A stretch of DNA of 64,000 bases. It comes from Asterias amurensis (lineage: Eukaryota; Echinodermata; Asteroidea; Forcipulatida; Asteriidae). Positions 60,857 through 64,000 of this stretch are shown piece by piece. The position numbers and the translations under genes were made by a program. The stretch is taken from contig NC_092655.1 in the NCBI RefSeq assembly GCF_032118995.1, forward strand, positions 10,903,917-10,967,916, read 5' to 3'. The notes under the pieces are model-generated. The model was not told where the DNA came from. It saw only the letters and a program-made list of their open reading frames with translations, and did no database searches. Numbering within the stretch: the stretch's first letter is position 1; every line of letters starts with the position of its first letter.

Positions 60857-62355
60857 TAATATCATGCAGAGTGGGTCTAGCCACTTGGCAATCCCCACTC
60901 ATGAAGCACAGTGTTTAAAAACAACCTCACAATGATCATGTATCCGGAGCTGAAACATCCTTGTTCTTATGTGAGTGTTAATCTTACCACTGTTTTATCG
61001 GAGAATACCTTTTTGGATCATAACAAGAGGGATTGATATTGCCTGCTGCCTAGAGGAATGAGGTTGAGCCCAAAGTTATGCCACAAAACTTCCTCAAAAT
61101 AAAAAAGATTGCTCACGATTGCTCGCATATTCCGTTTACAAGTACAGTACTTCATTGCCACACACCCAGACATTGTTAATTTTGCTATTATGTTCTTTTC
61201 AGTGAAATTGTTATTATCTGGGTGTTGTTGGTGAGTCATATCAAGAAGGTTTTACCGAGAGGGAAATGTTTAAAGGAAGGAAGGAAAGAAAGAAATGAAG
61301 GTCGGTTTACATCCGTTTACAAAGCTACTGCTACTGTAATCAGGTATTAAAAAAACACATTGATCTCACAACAATTGGAAGTGGGTTTGTACAAGTTTGA
61401 ATGCATTATATCTACATACACTGTATCATGCTGGGAGGGTTGATTGTTATCCAAATTCATTTTTACTCAGTTTCCCAAGACATAACTACATCTGCCTAAG
61501 TGTGTACATTACACAAGTATGGTGAATTTTAAGCTATTTTTAGCACGCTTGTTGGTTAGTAACCTACATGTACCTTGTACTAGTGACTGTCAAGTTGTTA
61601 CAGTGTTAGTACTTTTTACAGTGAACTTGAGAAATGTTTATTAAAGAGTCAAAGTCTTTTGTTGTGGTTAGGCTACATTATTGCTTCTTCTCTGGAAAAT
61701 AAAAATAGGTGTGGCATCGTTACCTTTGGAATATCATGATTTGATTGTACTTTGCAATATGCATACATGTACTATAACTAGCAGAACATATCACTGAATG
61801 TACCATTTTGTTTTATACTGTGTACATGTAAACAAGTAATTAAGGGAAACATTTGTTTATGAATTTCAAAGTCAGAATGTGAAATCCACTTGTTTACAGT
61901 TAAAGAGACTAAATATTGTACAGGATGCACAGTAGTGCAGGTTTCATGAAGTAATTACTGCACAAGTTGCGCTTGTCAAGTACTGTTCATGTACACAGTA
62001 GTGCATTAAGGGTCTTATCCATGGATGGTTAGTCCTAACCATGTTACTTGGCTCCAAGCTTGTTAAAATAGTGCTTTGACCCAAAATGCACTATGTACAT
62101 TGTGCACGGAATATTTTATAAACTTAATTGAAAGTTAAAATGTACTGAGACATGAAGTCTGTTAAAGAGATACATGTTTTTATCTGGACAATAGGTTTGA
62201 CAATATCAAGTACATGGTGTGTTTGCGGGAGAAATCATGTGGACTCATTTGGCGGTGTTCTGTTATGAATAAGATCTATTGAAAATCAATGATGAAGTAA
62301 CAATTTATTATTTCAAAAACTACTTATGATTCTAGCTTCTTATTACTTAGGAAAT

Positions 62356-62490
62356 TAAAGGGTTGTGACAAGCTCTTAAAGGGCTGTTTAAAACCGGCAG
62401 GTAAATCGCTATGAATTGGCTCCGCATAATAAAATTGGCGTACATGAGCTTGTGCGCCCAGCCCTTCTTCAACAACCCTTTAAACAACCC
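62356..62490. mobile_element. Degenerate foldback element
   Basis: aaagggttgtgacaagctct then taaagggct on the left, and agcccttcttcaacaaccct then ttaaacaaccc on the right, are partly complementary. They enclose a CpG-bearing centre (ctccgcataataaaattggcg). Boundaries are uncertain. Confidence 0.45.
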
Positions 62491-64000
62491 TACGTGCAGC
62501 TGCCCAAAGTGACAAGCTCAAAATAGGAATAGTGAAACCATGGGGGGTATGAATAGAAAATATCCATAATTGATCAGCATTGTTCAATTCTTTTCTGAAT
62601 GTCAGGTTTGACCTGCCAATTTTTACAATTAAGATAGTTATGACTCTCTCATCTCGACATTATGTAATAACATTGAAATATGATACAGGTTGAAGCTTGT
62701 GTAGAAATGAAGATAATAGAGACTGGCACAGATCTGTTCAATGGTGTAACATGTAGTTTGCTCTGTGACATGAGTACATGTGTAATAATGGATGATTGAT
62801 GTACATGTACATGTACCACAACAATGTTTTAAAGAAGATGTCAACTGGTTCACTGAGTGATAGTGTCCCACTGGGTAGAACTAAGCATGGACACGTAAGC
62901 CATAGGGTAATTTTTACACCTTTCCCGACAAACTGGTCGCCCACACAAATTTGTACACTATCCACAGGTGCCATATGGCATCTTATAAGCGCTGTGAAAG
63001 TGGGTACACATCTTATGTTGTTATCAATCATCTAGACTACTTCATGATTTTGACTTGCTGGATTATTCCTTCACGGCTCACTGACCTGAGATGGGAAGAA
63101 GATGATTAAAAAATAATAAGCCCTCCAAGAGATGCTCTTCATCAATTTTGTAGACAGAACAAGGATGTCATAAAAAGTTGTTTAAAAAATTGACACAAAT
63201 ATTTTTGTGTATGGGCTTTATTTGACCTTAGGGTCAAATAAACACCTTTTGACCTTTTGACCTTAAATAATTAATTATTATTATTAATATTAGGGACTAT
63301 AGGGAGTATGAGCAAGAAGCTAAGCGACATTTTTTTTTTCGGACATTCACAACTGAACAGGAATAAAAAGTTTGGGAATAGTGTTCAAATAATCAAGAGA
63401 ATATCTACTTAAAATAATTACAAAATTAACAATTACAAAAGAGGACTCCACAGTTAATACATTACCGTACATGTAGGTGAAAACAGTGACAATTCTAAGT
63501 GCTGTCAAACAGTTTATAAGGATAAAGGGAGCCTACATGTACAAATGAATGAACCAAATGAGTACAGTATAACTGTTGGTTCTTTTTGGTTAAAAACAAT
63601 CAAGCATTCCAAATCTGTAAAGCTGTGTGTTTTTTATGTCACAGTCTTTTTTAATCTTTGAAAACTGTTGCAATTTGGGGAATTAGAACACACTTTTATA
63701 ATAGTTTTTCAGCAACATATCTTAAGGTCATCCGTAATTGTGCCAAGTGTGTATCAGTTTAGAATTTGAATACATTAAACGTAATTTGATCATTTGGAAC
63801 GGTTTTATTTGAAATGAAACTACATCATGTATTTGTAGTACTGTAATTCCATACTGTAGAACCTGCTAGATAGATGTCAAACTGATGGCATTTGTGGCAT
63901 TTACTGAAAGATACTTGTGTTAGAACATTTATACATTAGATACTGCACTGTACTACATTGCACCTTGTGGAATACAGTGCAGTTCTACACTACACCCACT

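Larger units (their letters stand above)
58692..64000. other. NMNAT intron 1 (incomplete)
   Basis: From the donor at 58692 to the window end I see no sequence encoding the next conserved NMNAT segment. It contains a decayed LINE, a MITE, poly(A)/poly(G) runs and small hairpins, listed separately. The rest is plain AT-rich sequence. Confidence 0.65.

Overview
This is animal nuclear DNA: AT-rich, with multi-exon genes, GT-AG introns and a dense load of short non-autonomous transposons. Two genes are complete and a third starts inside the window. TTAGGG-type telomeric repeats, Ser/Leu-like tRNA-derived SINEs with LINE-like tails and many foldback MITEs fit a marine invertebrate deuterostome. An echinoderm is my best guess, but that is inference, not something the sequence proves.

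Layout. 1-28.9 kb is gene-poor. A cysteine-rich terminal exon (minus strand) lies at 502-746, and a possible first coding exon of a minus-strand gene lies at 28.94-28.98 kb in a CpG-rich promoter-like patch. Between them are MITEs, SINEs, LINE tails and a well-preserved 640-bp hAT element with 8-bp target duplications. 29.2-34.6 kb is packed with foldback elements, including a 724-bp inverted-repeat element with about 200 bp of telomeric (CCCTAA)n in its loop and 8-bp flanking duplications, which is the most unusual structure here. 34.64-46.26 kb (+) is a full HPS1 gene: 14 coding exons, 767 aa, a subunit of the BLOC-3 Rab32/38 exchange factor. 49.59-58.22 kb (-) is a full NOA1 gene: 9 exons, 981 aa, a mitochondrial circularly permuted GTPase, tail-to-tail with HPS1. 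58.61 kb (+) is the first coding exon of an NMNAT gene, head-to-head with NOA1 across about 400 bp. Its other exons lie beyond the window. 58.7-64 kb is the NMNAT first intron, with LINE and MITE remnants.

The genes do not form a pathway. HPS1 acts in lysosome-related organelle biogenesis, NOA1 in mitochondrial ribosome assembly and NMNAT in NAD synthesis. The NOA1-NMNAT pair probably shares a bidirectional promoter. Exon coordinates were derived by reading splice sites and checking that the frame closes across every junction. No search or RNA evidence was available.
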